From JAJTFW01 sp964534995 (lineage in GTDB: Bacteria; Bacteroidota; Bacteroidia; AKYH767-A; OLB10): 32,272 nucleotides of DNA. Positions 8,903-17,260 of this stretch are shown here, piece after piece (position 1 is the first letter of the stretch; each line of letters opens with the position of its first letter). The notes below the pieces were generated by a model. It ran no database searches and had not been told where the DNA came from. It saw only the letters and a list, made by a program, of their open reading frames with translations. Where the stretch lies: assembly GCA_964534995.1 (NCBI GenBank), contig CAZHSC010000039.1, positions 1-32,272 on the forward strand, read 5' to 3'. Position numbers and translations under genes: made by a program.

Positions 8903-9209
8903 AAAATAAATTTATAAAACCATTTTTGTGAACACTGATTACCGGAACTCCATGAATGCATATCACCCCAACCTGACTTGTCAGGGCGTTCATCAAATAT
9001 ATGAAATTAAAACCATGTGCCCGGTGGAGGAAAAGCAGAAAAAATTCCTTTGAGTGTTTTTCATGAAGGTTATACCATGAAATATGACTAAGCTCCCGCA
9101 TATTACCACTACTGTATAACAGGCCAATACCCGGGCTATGGCTCTGTCAATTGCATTGGCCGATGTATTGAAATAATATGTCAACAACGAATCCTGACCC
9201 TTTAATCAT
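8903..9209. other. Intergenic region, no supported gene
   Basis: It holds a minus-strand -7-like box TATATTTG (9001-8994) without a matching TTTG at -33, and a short hairpin CCTGAC-TT-GTCAGG at about 8971-8984. Open frames on the minus strand here have no recognisable family features. Confidence 0.4.
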
Positions 9210-9599
9210 TCACTTCAACCTTTCCAATACCCCTTTTCTCCGTACAATGTTTTTATAATCCCACTGTATACTTTCCGCCTTTTGTAACCACCGCTTTAAT
9301 CCCTCTGTGTTTATCTGTTCAGCGGCGGTATAGCGTATTTCTGCCGCTTTAAAACTACCCTCCTTCTTTAATGCCTCTTCCCCGAAGGATTGTCCGCTCC
9401 AGAACAGTAAACGTATGCAGTTTTTCAGTTTACTGTAACCCACCACAGGGTTCCCCTCTAAAAACCAGACGGGATGCGCATGCCATATTTTATTTTCGGC
9501 CGCCGGCAGGCCATGACTTATTTCCCGGAACAAAACCTGGCAGATTTTCCTGTCTTCATCATTCAGCCCTTCATGATACGATTGAATGTCTTTATTCAT
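9210..9599 (-). CDS. DUF1801-domain protein
   Basis: A 129-residue soluble protein of the DUF1801 (YdhG/YjbR-like) fold. Supporting features are the helical start MNKDIQSYHEGLNDEDRKIC, the LPAAENKIWHAHPVWFLEGNPVVGY segment in which the motif Trp/His and the substrate-side beta strands lie, and IRLLFWSGQSF followed by a C-terminal helical part. The function of the family is not settled; related frataxin-fold proteins have been proposed to bind iron. It is the first of three small genes in the same direction (9210-10867), with gaps of 83 and 93 bp, so co-transcription is possible but not shown. Confidence 0.75.
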   Translation of the reverse strand: MNKDIQSYHEGLNDEDRKICQVLFREISHGLPAAENKIWHAHPVWFLEGNPVVGYSKLKNCIRLLFWSGQSFGEEALKKEGSFKAAEIRYTAAEQINTEGLKRWLQKAESIQWDYKNIVRRKGVLERLK

Positions 9600-9682
9600 T
9601 TTAAAATCAATTGGTGAAATTTTAATAATCCATTACGATTAAAAATACTGTTAAGCCGTTTTCCATGCTCCTGCCAACTTCC

Positions 9683-10126
9683 TTATTTTCCGACATGTTT
9701 GCTTTTCTCCAGCCTCTCCACATACTTTTTGAAATTATTCAATATCATTTGCCAGCCCTCCCTTTGCATTTCCACCGGGTTTTCGCTTTCCGCATCAAAT
9801 GTGGTGGTCACACTGGTTCCGGTTCCGGATTTTATAAAAACAGTATTTACTTTTCTGCCATCAGGCATGGTATAGCTCAGCGACTCCCTTTCCACAACAT
9901 CGTCATACACAGCTTCGAAGTCAAAGCCAAAGCTGCCGTCCCTGGCTTCCATGCGCGCGCAATAGCGACCACCCGGTCTCACATCGTTTTCCGCTGAGGG
10001 GCAATGCCAGTCCTCCGACGCGAAATTCCATTGGGTAATATGTCCGGGAGCCGTAAAACAAGTCCATACGGTATCCCTATCCGCCTGTATGGTGACGCTT
10101 ACCATAACTTTAAGGGCCATATTCAA
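9683..10126 (-). CDS. SRPBCC-fold protein, AHSA1 (activator of Hsp90 ATPase-like) family
   Basis: A 147-residue START-like (SRPBCC) protein. Family marks are the N-terminal strand VSVTIQADRDTVWTCFTAPG, the motif ITQWNFASEDW, PGGRYCARMEARDG in the sheet, and a C-terminal helix GWQMILNNFKKYVERLE that caps the hydrophobic pocket. In bacteria such proteins bind small hydrophobic ligands; most lack a known role. Translation may instead begin at the ATG two codons later (MALKVM), which is equally good. It sits between two DUF1801-related genes, a grouping of small stress-type proteins seen often in Bacteroidota. Confidence 0.85.
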   Translation of the reverse strand: MNMALKVMVSVTIQADRDTVWTCFTAPGHITQWNFASEDWHCPSAENDVRPGGRYCARMEARDGSFGFDFEAVYDDVVERESLSYTMPDGRKVNTVFIKSGTGTSVTTTFDAESENPVEMQREGWQMILNNFKKYVERLEKSKHVGK

Positions 10127-10219
10127 ATTGATTTTATCAGTGAACTATAACAGATGCATTGGCACTTTCATGATATAACCATTATGTGATTTTGAAGCTC
10201 ATACGGTATCATCAGATTA

Positions 10220-10867
10220 TCAACGGTCATGCAAACCTTTCCCACTCAGGATCAGGGGCACACATTTTTCAATCCTCGCCTCACGGGTAGAGGATTGTTT
10301 CGGGGCCGAGAAATACAGCAGGTAGCCCCGCTGGCGCCCCGGTGTCAGCGCATTAAAGGCGGAGTTAAGGGCAGGCATCGCCTTCAGTTTTTTCTCCAGC
10401 TCCGCCGGTACTTCGTGACCCGATATGTCTTTAAATTTTACTTTACGTCCGGCTTTCTCCACTTCGATGGCTTCCTGAATGTAGGAAGCAAGTATGCGCT
10501 CCAGCTTTATAATTTCAGCTACTCCTTTAAACTTGATGAGACGGGCTGCCTGCGAATTTTCACCGGGTTTACTGAGGATATTATTATCATCTTTCAGCAG
10601 GGATCCCTTGAAAAAACTGAGAGAACAATACTCTTTAAAGGCAGCCAGCATTACAATATTTTTTTCTTTACCGGGCCCATCCGTTGCGGACCACGTATAG
10701 CAGGGCATTCCCCATTTTATCGTTTCGTTCAGGCCGCTATCCAGCAAAATTTTTCGCAATCTGACCAGTTCTTCCGGCCAGAAATTTACTTTACATGCCG
10801 GAGTGCCTCCCAACGCGCAGCGTCCACAACCCTCTGTTAAATACCTGTCAACACCGGGGTTCATCAT
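10220..10867 (-). CDS. YdeI-type protein (DUF1801 plus OmdA-like C-terminal domain)
   Basis: A 215-residue soluble protein with two parts. The first half has the DUF1801 pattern (FWPEELVRLRKILLDSGLNE, IKWGMPCYTW, MLAAFKEYCSLSFFKG). The second half is Lys-rich and helical, with VPAELEKKLKAMPALNSAFN and LTPGRQRGYLLYFSAPKQ, the pattern of the bacteriocin-protection/OmdA-like domain. The short N-tail contains CGRCALGGTPAC, three Cys that could bind a metal or be redox active. No close partner gene. Function is unproven for the family. Confidence 0.82.
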   Translation of the reverse strand: MMNPGVDRYLTEGCGRCALGGTPACKVNFWPEELVRLRKILLDSGLNETIKWGMPCYTWSATDGPGKEKNIVMLAAFKEYCSLSFFKGSLLKDDNNILSKPGENSQAARLIKFKGVAEIIKLERILASYIQEAIEVEKAGRKVKFKDISGHEVPAELEKKLKAMPALNSAFNALTPGRQRGYLLYFSAPKQSSTREARIEKCVPLILSGKGLHDR

Positions 10868-10984
10868 TAAAAAATCTTTTCAGGACTATCCTTCTCATTT
10901 CATTATTCCGGATAAAACTATTTACGAATATAAATAATATAATCCTTATTTCCTGACTTCCACTTCACCGAAAGTAATCTCTGA

Positions 10985-11464
10985 CTAATTTATAAAAAAC
11001 CATCCATGGCTTCCTGCAACGGCACCGGCAGTAGTCAGTAAACTGAGGAGCAACAATACCCAGTGGGCCCGCTGAATAAACGCGAATGTCTTATCCGGGT
11101 CAATCCTGGTATATTTCTCAAAGAGCTTGTGAAGTATTAGTGGTTCCAGTACGTATAACACCAGGGTAAATATTATCCAAACCAGGGTCATGGCATGAAT
11201 CCACCAATATCTGGCATCCAAATACCGGTTCCACGCATCCAGTTCATACAACATATAGAAACCTGACAGACCGGTTAACAAGGTTGTTATTTTTGCCTGC
11301 CAGGCGAAACTGCCTTCTATCTGGCTGAATAATTTTGCCTGCCCGTCTTTGGAAGAAAGTTTCCTGATGGAAGGTATCAACACGGTGGTTACCATGGCCA
11401 CACCACCAATCCACATGATCACAGCTATCACATGTATTACCCTGGCAAAAGCAAGTTTATCCAT
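10985..11464 (-). CDS. Four-helix membrane protein with conserved histidines (CopD/HemJ-like)
   Basis: A 159-residue integral membrane protein with four hydrophobic segments (about 5-30, 55-74, 88-112, 133-152). Helix 1 has H11 and W18xGG, helix 3 has H90 and helix 4 starts at H134. Histidines in membrane helices of this pattern occur in CopD-like and HemJ-like proteins, where they can bind haem b or copper. I infer only a possible metal or haem role. It is 117 bp downstream-facing from its neighbour and 35 bp from a decayed gene, with no clear operon. Confidence 0.7.
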   Translation of the reverse strand: MDKLAFARVIHVIAVIMWIGGVAMVTTVLIPSIRKLSSKDGQAKLFSQIEGSFAWQAKITTLLTGLSGFYMLYELDAWNRYLDARYWWIHAMTLVWIIFTLVLYVLEPLILHKLFEKYTRIDPDKTFAFIQRAHWVLLLLSLLTTAGAVAGSHGWFFIN

Positions 11465-11499
11465 CTTAATCTTAACTTTACTTTTTCTTGTTCTGGCTT

Positions 11500-12180
11500 T
11501 CAGAAATCAAAGATCCTGATTGCCAAAATCATTTTTTCTTTGGGTTCAAAACTATATATAAATCCTGACCAGTATTGTTTCCTTTTACCGAAATTCCGCA
11601 GCTTTATATAATTATGTTGATTTTTTACTCCCCCATTAATTATCATTGAAGGCAAATACCGATATTCAATCTGCCTGACCTCAATCTTTTCCAGCGCTTT
11701 GATATATCTGCGCCCAGTTTTCGGATCAGCAGGGGAAATCAATAAAATTCGTTGATCCGGTACTCTGATTTTCTTACCTTCCATTCCGGTAACAATGAAG
11801 CATTTATTTCCCGCCTCTGTATTATAGATTTCATTCCACTAAAAAACTACTTTATAGCCGTCCGTGGCAACAAAAACAAAGTAAAATTCATTGAGATATC
11901 CAGGCTTATCATATATAAATAGAGCAGGAGCCAGCAGGTCTTTCAAAAGGATCCCCCGTGACCCTGTGAGGGTATCTTTTATTTCTCCACTGTGATTATA
12001 AATTCCCTGATCCGCTATCCCACAGGTGTTAAATTTATCGAGGTCCGAAAATGCGTAACGCAAGGTATTTTAAATTTTACCTGTTATCTTCAGTGTATCA
12101 CCGGGTACAATGACTCTTTGTGCTGTAACGACAAAACAGGATAATAGCGTAATCATTATAAGTAAGGCTCCTTTGTTCAT
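11500..12180 (-). pseudogene. Decayed molybdopterin-binding-type secreted protein
   Basis: One reading frame runs from an ATG at 12180 (MNKGALLIMITLLSCFVV, a signal peptide) and is interrupted twice without any frame change: by TAA at 12076-12074 after ...LKITGKI, and by TAG at 11841-11839 after ...FVATDGYKVVF. The text on both sides keeps the order of Bacteroidota molybdopterin-binding-domain proteins: VIVPGDTLKITGK, DTLTGSRGILLKDLL, YLNEFYFVFVATDGYKVVF, WNEIYNTEAGN, ILLISPADPKTGRRYIKALEKIEV. Each stop is one base from a sense codon that fits (AAA to TAA, TCG to TAG). The last ~45 residues do not fit the family and may be read-through past a lost stop. Two independent nonsense changes argue for a dead gene rather than for a sequencing error. 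Confidence 0.75.
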
Positions 12181-12493
12181 GGCTCTATATGATTGCTTTA
12201 ATGAAGGACACACATTTATGCAAAGGGGAATCAGGAAAATAATTATTCTAAAATATCACAGGCTTTGCCGCAGCGACAAGCAAATAATGCCCTCTATAAT
12301 CGCCGCAAATTTTTCTTTTTAAAATTCATTTATGCCGCTGTCACTTTTTTGCGCTCCGGTTTAAGGAGTTTATTGCAAATACATATACGTTTATCATAAC
12401 CGGATTATAATACTCCTTTTGCAGGTATCTATAAGACATCCGCATTTTTGATCAGCTACCGTTCGCCCGGTCCCCTTTAAACAGACATACGAT
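12181..12493. other. Intergenic region, nothing supported
   Basis: AT-rich spacer between the decayed gene and the CNNM-type transporter gene. It should hold the old promoter of the decayed gene, but no TTTG/TAnnTTTG pair with correct spacing was found on the minus strand. Confidence 0.3.
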
Positions 12494-13780
12494 TCAGGAG
12501 GATGCATCGCTATGGGTTTTGCTTGTCAGCAACACCTTATCAATTCTTGCTCCATCCATATCCACTATTTCAATAATAAAATGTAACCAGGGCAAGGTAT
12601 CGCCGGCTACCGGAATACGTTTCAGTTCGTGAAGGATCAGCCCGCTGATGGTATTAAACGGGTATTCTTCCGCAAACTCATCCAGGTCAAACTTCCGCAA
12701 AAGATCCGCCAAAGGATATTGTCCGTCTATTAACCAGCTACCATCGGTTCTTTGCGAAAAGGTAAATTCGCTGCTGTAAAACTCAGACACATCGCCTACC
12801 AGCGCCTCGAGCAAATCATTCAGGGTGATCAGTCCCTGCATCTGACCGTATTCATCCATCACTATGGCCTGATGATTCTTCTCTGCTTTAAAAAGCTTTA
12901 AGGCTTCGTAGGCGGAAAGATGTTCCGAAACATACTGCGGTTGTTTTATAAGCTTTTTCAGTTGAAAGTCCCGGTCCTGTAAATTCCTGAACAGATCTTT
13001 GAGCAGGATAATTCCCAATACTTCTTTATCGGGGTTCATCACCGGGTACACCGAATGCATTTCACGGTTTACCACCTCGCGCACTACGGCTGCATCAAAA
13101 CCGGGCTGAAGGAAGACGATATCATGGCGATGCGTCATCAGCGAAGCCACTTTCCGGTTGCCTAAACTGAATACGCGTTCCATAATATCCTGTTCTATTT
13201 CTTCAATGGCTCCCCCTTCCAGGCCCTCCTGAATGAGGGCTTTTATTTCCTCTTCGGTAACCCTGTTTTTAGGCAGTGTCTTCATGCGAAAAATGCGGAT
13301 GATAAGATCCGTGAAAAACGTAAGCAGCCAGGTAAAGGGCGCTGTAATCACAGAAATCCAGTACATAGGGAATGCCAGCAGCCTTGAAATGCTTTCGGGC
13401 ATTGACAAGCCAATCCGCTTGGGGACCAGTTCACCCAGCACCAGCGAAAAAAAAGTAAGTATCACCACGATGCATGCTGTGGCCAGGTTTTCACTGTAAG
13501 GTTGCAGCACTTCAAACCGGTTCAGATACACAATCAGGTCGTCCTGAATTTCCTCACCGCTGTAAACGCCTGTTAAAACCCCAATGAGGGTAATTCCAAT
13601 CTGAACGGTGGAAAGAAATTTCGCGGGATTTCCGGCCAGTTCCAGCGCCTTTCTGGCGGAGGCATCCCCGCGTTTCGCGGCAATTTCCAATCTCGCTTTA
13701 CGGGATGAAACCATGGCTATTTCACCCATAGCGAATACTCCGTTCAGCAAAATCAATATAAAAATTATCAGTATTTCCAT
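12494..13780 (-). CDS. CNNM/CorC family transporter (hemolysin-like, CBS domains)
   Basis: A 428-residue inner-membrane protein. Order: DUF21 (CNNM) membrane domain with helices at about 1-21, 55-78, 98-118 and 128-155, including NGVFAMGEIAMVSSRKARLE and LSTVQIGITLIGVLTGVYSGE; a pair of CBS domains (about 215-335) with SLMTHRHDIVFLQPG and AIVMDEYGQMQGLITLNDLL; and a C-terminal CorC/HlyC domain (about 345-425) with DGSWLIDGQYPLADL and FNTISGLILHELKRIP. CNNM proteins are linked to magnesium and sodium transport, and CBS pairs sense adenine nucleotides or ionic state. The older name hemolysin is misleading. The gene is complete and stands alone, 61 bp after the NADH dehydrogenase gene. Confidence 0.93.
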   Translation of the reverse strand: MEILIIFILILLNGVFAMGEIAMVSSRKARLEIAAKRGDASARKALELAGNPAKFLSTVQIGITLIGVLTGVYSGEEIQDDLIVYLNRFEVLQPYSENLATACIVVILTFFSLVLGELVPKRIGLSMPESISRLLAFPMYWISVITAPFTWLLTFFTDLIIRIFRMKTLPKNRVTEEEIKALIQEGLEGGAIEEIEQDIMERVFSLGNRKVASLMTHRHDIVFLQPGFDAAVVREVVNREMHSVYPVMNPDKEVLGIILLKDLFRNLQDRDFQLKKLIKQPQYVSEHLSAYEALKLFKAEKNHQAIVMDEYGQMQGLITLNDLLEALVGDVSEFYSSEFTFSQRTDGSWLIDGQYPLADLLRKFDLDEFAEEYPFNTISGLILHELKRIPVAGDTLPWLHFIIEIVDMDGARIDKVLLTSKTHSDASS

Positions 13781-13841
13781 GAATCACTCATTCAGAAGGC
13801 CGCAAGATAATCACAATTCCACCACGGAATTATCCTTTGTC

Positions 13842-15077
13842 TTATTTAAGAATTAAACGCAGCGAACTATTTTTTGTCAGGTACGTCCAAGCCCAGTTAA
13901 TGAAAATGATCAGCTTGTTTTTAACCGAAAGTATCAGCATTAAGTGAAGGAACATCCAGACAAACCAGGCAAAATATCCTTTGAATCTGAAAAACGGCAA
14001 ATCCACTACCGCGCGGTTTCTTCCAATGGTTGCCATTGCGCCAAGGTCATTATATTCATACGCTTTGCAGGACCTCCCGGTAACCATTTTCTTTAGATTT
14101 CCTGCGAGTAATTTTGCCTGATTGATGGCTACATTGGCTACCTGGGGATGACCTTTGGGGTATTTGCCTGTTGACATACAAGCGATATCGCCTATTGCAA
14201 AAATATTTTCAAAGCCGCTTACCTGGTTACATCTGTTCACCTTGATTCGGTCGTTGGCTACCCATACGTCTTCCGGCAGGCCCGGTAATTTATTGCCCTT
14301 TACGCCGGCGGCCCAAATCAACGTAGCAACGGGTAACTGCATGCCGTTAGATAAAACAGCGCTTTTCCCGTCGTAAGCGGTCACCAGGGTTCCGGTAATA
14401 ATCTGTACTCCCAGTTTTTTCAAATACTGCGCGGAAGCTTTCCTGGCATGTTCACTCATAGCGTTGAGGGTATTGTTACTGCCTTCAACAAGATAAATGG
14501 AAAAGCCGCTAAAGTCAATGCCCGGATAGTCGCCGGGTAAAATGTCATTTTTTATTTCCGCGAAAGCTCCTGCCAGTTCAACACCCGTCGGGCCGGCTCC
14601 CACTATCATAAGGTTGAGCAGAAACTGCCGCTCTTCCTCACCCGCGCTCACCGCCTTCTCAAATATGGTGATGATGTGATTTCGTATAGCAATAGCGTCA
14701 TACGTTGATTTTAAAGTAAAGGCATTTTTCTCAATACCCGGATTATTGAAAAAATTTGTTTTGCAGCCGGCGGCAATAACCAGATAATCGTAGGCAAAGT
14801 CGCCAAGGGTAGTGATAACCTTGTTTTGGGCATAATCAATGCCGCTTACTTCCGTCAACCTGATTTGAACAGCCGCCTTCCCTTTAAAAATATACCGGAA
14901 GGGAAATGAAATACTCGATGGTTCAATTTGTGAGGTGGCCACCTGGTAAAACAATGGCTGAAACTGATGATGGTTTATCTTATCCAGCAGGAAAACATCA
15001 AACAAGGAGGTGTTCAGGCATTTAATCAGCTGAATCCCTGCAAAACCACCGCCAATAATAACCACCTTCTTTTTCAT
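13842..15077 (-). CDS. ndh: Type II NADH dehydrogenase (NDH-2), FAD-dependent
   Basis: A 411-residue flavoprotein that passes electrons from NADH to quinone at the inner membrane face without pumping protons. The N-terminus VVIIGGGFAGIQLIK (residues 5-19) is the FAD-binding GxGxxG fold. A second Rossmann motif, LMIVGAGPTGVELAGAFAEI, begins near residue 155 and binds NAD(H). IFAIGDIA near 290 is the C-terminal FAD contact. The tail FAWFVWMFLHLMLIL followed by KLIIFINWAWTYLT is the membrane-attachment region usual in Bacteroidota NDH-2. The ATG overlaps the TGA of the hemerythrin-fusion gene by 4 bp, so the two are translationally coupled. This links an oxygen/NO-binding diiron protein to quinone reduction. 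Confidence 0.93.
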   Translation of the reverse strand: MKKKVVIIGGGFAGIQLIKCLNTSLFDVFLLDKINHHQFQPLFYQVATSQIEPSSISFPFRYIFKGKAAVQIRLTEVSGIDYAQNKVITTLGDFAYDYLVIAAGCKTNFFNNPGIEKNAFTLKSTYDAIAIRNHIITIFEKAVSAGEEERQFLLNLMIVGAGPTGVELAGAFAEIKNDILPGDYPGIDFSGFSIYLVEGSNNTLNAMSEHARKASAQYLKKLGVQIITGTLVTAYDGKSAVLSNGMQLPVATLIWAAGVKGNKLPGLPEDVWVANDRIKVNRCNQVSGFENIFAIGDIACMSTGKYPKGHPQVANVAINQAKLLAGNLKKMVTGRSCKAYEYNDLGAMATIGRNRAVVDLPFFRFKGYFAWFVWMFLHLMLILSVKNKLIIFINWAWTYLTKNSSLRLILK

Positions 15078-15847
15078 TTCCAGAAGGGGTCGCTTTCATT
15101 GTCACAAAACTTTTCATCTGTGTGATGTTGCTCCAGCACTTTAAGTTGATGGCTGTCTGCCAGTTTTTGAATTTCATTAAACAGCACCCTTTCCTCAAAA
15201 CGAATATGATCATTCAATGCATCGCTGAACTCCATCAAACGCTCACGGTCAGGGATACCATTTTCTATAAGACCCTTCAACTGCGCATGCTGCTCCTGCG
15301 CTCTTAAGCGGTTGGCGTCGGATGCCGGTAACAAGGTGAAAAGATATTTTTCTTCCACTTCAAAGTGGGGTATCAGGTGAGTATTGTAAAACCAGCGTAC
15401 ATAGTGGTTGATCCTTTCCACTTCTACATTCCGGGATAATCCCGTTTTTATTTTCCAGCTTAAAAGCAAGGCATGATGGTGCTCTTTGCTGAGGCCGGTC
15501 AATTCTTTCGACCTCTTGATAGGTTTAATAAACTTTTTTACAGCGGCCCTGAGCTTTCTGATAATATCACTATCCCCTTCCGCAGAAAGATCAGCGGTTT
15601 CGAAAACGAGTACCCCCTTTACATCATTTTTACCCGATGAGATGGCATAAACCGCTTTTTCCTGATCTGTCACATTTGCGTCCTGAAACAAGTGCAGTTC
15701 TTCCACTTCAAATTCGGAGGCGGCCAATGTGCATGCCGGCTGTTTGCAACCAATACGGTCTTCTTCCTTCAAAACAAAAAATTCAAGAGTAAATCCTTTA
15801 CGGTGTAATTCGTTTACTGCTGCTGATACGGTTTTATCTGTTGACAT
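15074..15847 (-). CDS. Hemerythrin-domain protein with an N-terminal Bacteroidota-specific domain
   Basis: A 257-residue soluble protein made of two domains. Residues 1-100 (KTVSAAVNELHRKGFTLEF, FEVEELHLFQDANVTD, AVYAISSGKNDVKGVLVFE) match a ~100-residue family that I recall as a stand-alone protein in Bacteroidota, often mislabelled phosphoribosylpyrophosphate synthetase; C34 and C39 are a possible metal or redox pair. Residues ~112-245 are a hemerythrin four-helix bundle with ligand candidates H123/H124, H157 or H161, E165, H187, H214 and E218. Hemerythrins bind O2 or NO or repair iron centres. It is the first gene of an operon with NDH-2 (ATGA overlap), and a dyad lies 29 bp upstream of its ATG. 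A role in redox or NO sensing is inferred. Confidence 0.85.
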   Translation of the reverse strand: MSTDKTVSAAVNELHRKGFTLEFFVLKEEDRIGCKQPACTLAASEFEVEELHLFQDANVTDQEKAVYAISSGKNDVKGVLVFETADLSAEGDSDIIRKLRAAVKKFIKPIKRSKELTGLSKEHHHALLLSWKIKTGLSRNVEVERINHYVRWFYNTHLIPHFEVEEKYLFTLLPASDANRLRAQEQHAQLKGLIENGIPDRERLMEFSDALNDHIRFEERVLFNEIQKLADSHQLKVLEQHHTDEKFCDNESDPFWK

Positions 15848-15875
15848 AACGATGAATTAAATTCCGGCTGTGTGT

Positions 15876-15890
15876 CTGTAATATTTACAG
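15876..15890. promoter_or_regulatory. Operator-like dyad CTGTAA-TAT-TTACAG upstream of the hemerythrin/NDH-2 operon
   Basis: A perfect 6-3-6 inverted repeat located 29 bp upstream of the ATG at 15847 and 8 bp from the end of the lipoprotein gene. Position and symmetry fit a repressor or activator site. The regulator is unknown. Confidence 0.45.
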
Positions 15891-15897
15891 CATACGT

Positions 15898-16353
15898 TTA
15901 TTGAAAATACTTGTTAAATATTTTAAATGATGATTGTATGGCTTCAAATTTTCCGGCCGCAACGTCCTTGCTTTGCGCTTCAGAAAGTTCATTCACCAAA
16001 TCAATATAGGGTAATAACCATTTATGCAGTTCGTCGTGGGCCTTTCCTTTCATGGTGCAATTGGAGGTAAGCTCCTCTATCTGCCCCTGCAGTTTACCTG
16101 CCAATGCCGGATAATCCTGTTGCGATGCCGCTGCAAAATTGTTCACTTCCTGCTCCATTTCACGGATGATCACCATCATGTTGTCATCTACTTTCCATTT
16201 TTCTCCCTTGTTCAGTTCAATGGAAAGGTCGCCGGTATCATGGGGGTTCTGCTGCTCCGTTTCCTGCTGCGCCGCCTTCTGCTCATCAGCAGGGCTTTTA
16301 CAGGCCATCCACATGCTGCTGATGGCAAAGATCAATATCCCCTTCTTTATCAT
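15898..16353 (-). CDS. Small lipoprotein, Bacteroidota family of unknown function
   Basis: A 151-residue exported lipoprotein. I chose the ATG at 16353 because it gives a lipoprotein signal peptide, MIKKGILIFAISSMWMAC, with the lipid Cys at 17, and because a TACCTTTG -7 box lies just upstream; longer starts (up to 16476) put hydrophilic residues before it. After an Ala/Gln/Glu-rich tether, the mature protein is helical: WKVDDNMMVIIREMEQEV, then SNCTMKGKAHDELHKWLLPY and a closing IQSSFKIFNKYF. The Cys-x5-His-x3-His cluster could bind metal. I recall similar proteins in many Bacteroidota but no known function. It precedes the hemerythrin operon on the same strand; the dyad between them suggests a separate transcript. 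Confidence 0.72.
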   Translation of the reverse strand: MIKKGILIFAISSMWMACKSPADEQKAAQQETEQQNPHDTGDLSIELNKGEKWKVDDNMMVIIREMEQEVNNFAAASQQDYPALAGKLQGQIEELTSNCTMKGKAHDELHKWLLPYIDLVNELSEAQSKDVAAGKFEAIQSSFKIFNKYFQ

Positions 16354-16368
16354 TTTTCTTAATTTTTT

Positions 16369-16376
16369 CAAAGGTA
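16369..16376 (-). promoter_or_regulatory. -7 box for the lipoprotein gene
   Basis: TACCTTTG on the minus strand matches TAnnTTTG and ends 15 nt before the ATG at 16353. The -33 region is a T-run (GTTTTTTT), only a partial match to TTTG. It favours the short start of the lipoprotein. Confidence 0.45.
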
Positions 16377-16912
16377 CGAATGACAGAGATAAAAAAACAG
16401 CTTGATATATATCCTTCATGATATTTCCGGGATGATCATTACTGCGTAATTTCATTACCGGGTTAATAATCTCCATTTATGCTAATAAATCACCTGAAAG
16501 GCACCTCATTTTGAATACCGTATAAAAAGCTTTTCGCCTGTATACATGGAACGGTTAAGGTTATCAGAAATGAAGGCAGGTTAATCCTCCGGATCTGATC
16601 TTTTACTAATACGGGTTTCAACAATTGTGCAGGTTGCACAGGCCCATGGCGATTAATAAATAACGGCACCAATACGCTGAACTTACAAAATTGCTATAAG
16701 TGTAAAATACAAAATTGTCAGGTGCTGAAAAAAAAACTGAACCTATTTCGCGGGTCATTTGCATTATTTCATAGACGGCAGCGGTTGTTGCAAATTATAC
16801 CGCTAACAAACCCTTAAATGGGTTCATATTTGATTCAACTTATAAAATATCAGGCCACCGACCGTGTTACAGTTCTGAAGTAAACCTGTAAGCTTTAATA
16901 TTCCGCAGAGAT
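16377..16912. other. Intergenic region, no supported gene
   Basis: About 530 bp of AT-rich spacer with a short hairpin AACCC-TTAAAT-GGGTT near 16809-16824. No tRNA or small RNA was recognised, and short minus-strand frames show no family features. Confidence 0.35.
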
Positions 16913-17125
16913 TTATTTCTTCTCTTTTTGAGAACAGGTATTTATGCCCAGCGGAGCGTATAGCGGACAGAAGCTTACCAGGCTCGTTAAAACAAAAACG
17001 GCGGCCAATACAATAAGTACTGTACCTATGGTTCCGCTAAGGGTTCCGTTAAAATAGAGAACAGCCACTATTGTAGCGATGATTACCCTGATAATCCGGT
17101 CTGCATTACCCATGTTTTTTTTCAT
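16913..17125 (-). CDS. DUF2892 membrane protein
   Basis: A 70-residue protein with the DUF2892 pattern: MKKNMGNADRIIRVIIATIV at the start, a first helix about 10-25, a second about 31-50, and the ending FCPLYAPLGINTC with two conserved Cys. I chose the ATG at 17125 because the family begins with M-x2-N-M/V-G-x-x-D-R; the longer frame from 17179 adds unlikely residues. Members are often found as small inner-membrane proteins or fused to rhodanese domains. Function unknown. A dyad (17190-17203) lies 65 bp upstream. Confidence 0.85.
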   Translation of the reverse strand: MKKNMGNADRIIRVIIATIVAVLYFNGTLSGTIGTVLIVLAAVFVLTSLVSFCPLYAPLGINTCSQKEKK

Positions 17126-17189
17126 ATTGTTTTTATTAAGGATTACGCCAATGAATGTGTAAAAGTAATTAAATAACAATTTTCAGATA

Positions 17190-17203
17190 GTAACATTTGT
17201 CAC
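17190..17203. promoter_or_regulatory. Near-palindrome GTAACA-TT-TGTCAC upstream of the DUF2892 gene
   Basis: Half-sites GTRACA and TGTYAC with one mismatch, spaced by TT, 65 bp before the ATG. The symmetry recalls sites of CRP/FNR-type regulators, but the family cannot be fixed. Confidence 0.3.
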
Positions 17204-17260
17204 CCGGCAGAATAGTTACAGTGCTGCACTCTTCTTCTTACAGAACGGACGGTGAGGCGA

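Noticed and set aside
8877..9187. Two overlapping minus-strand frames upstream of the permease gene
   Set aside because: They overlap each other and the permease start and have no recognisable content.
10229..10840. 203-codon open frame opposite the YdeI-type gene
   Set aside because: The minus-strand frame has the family patterns; this one has none.
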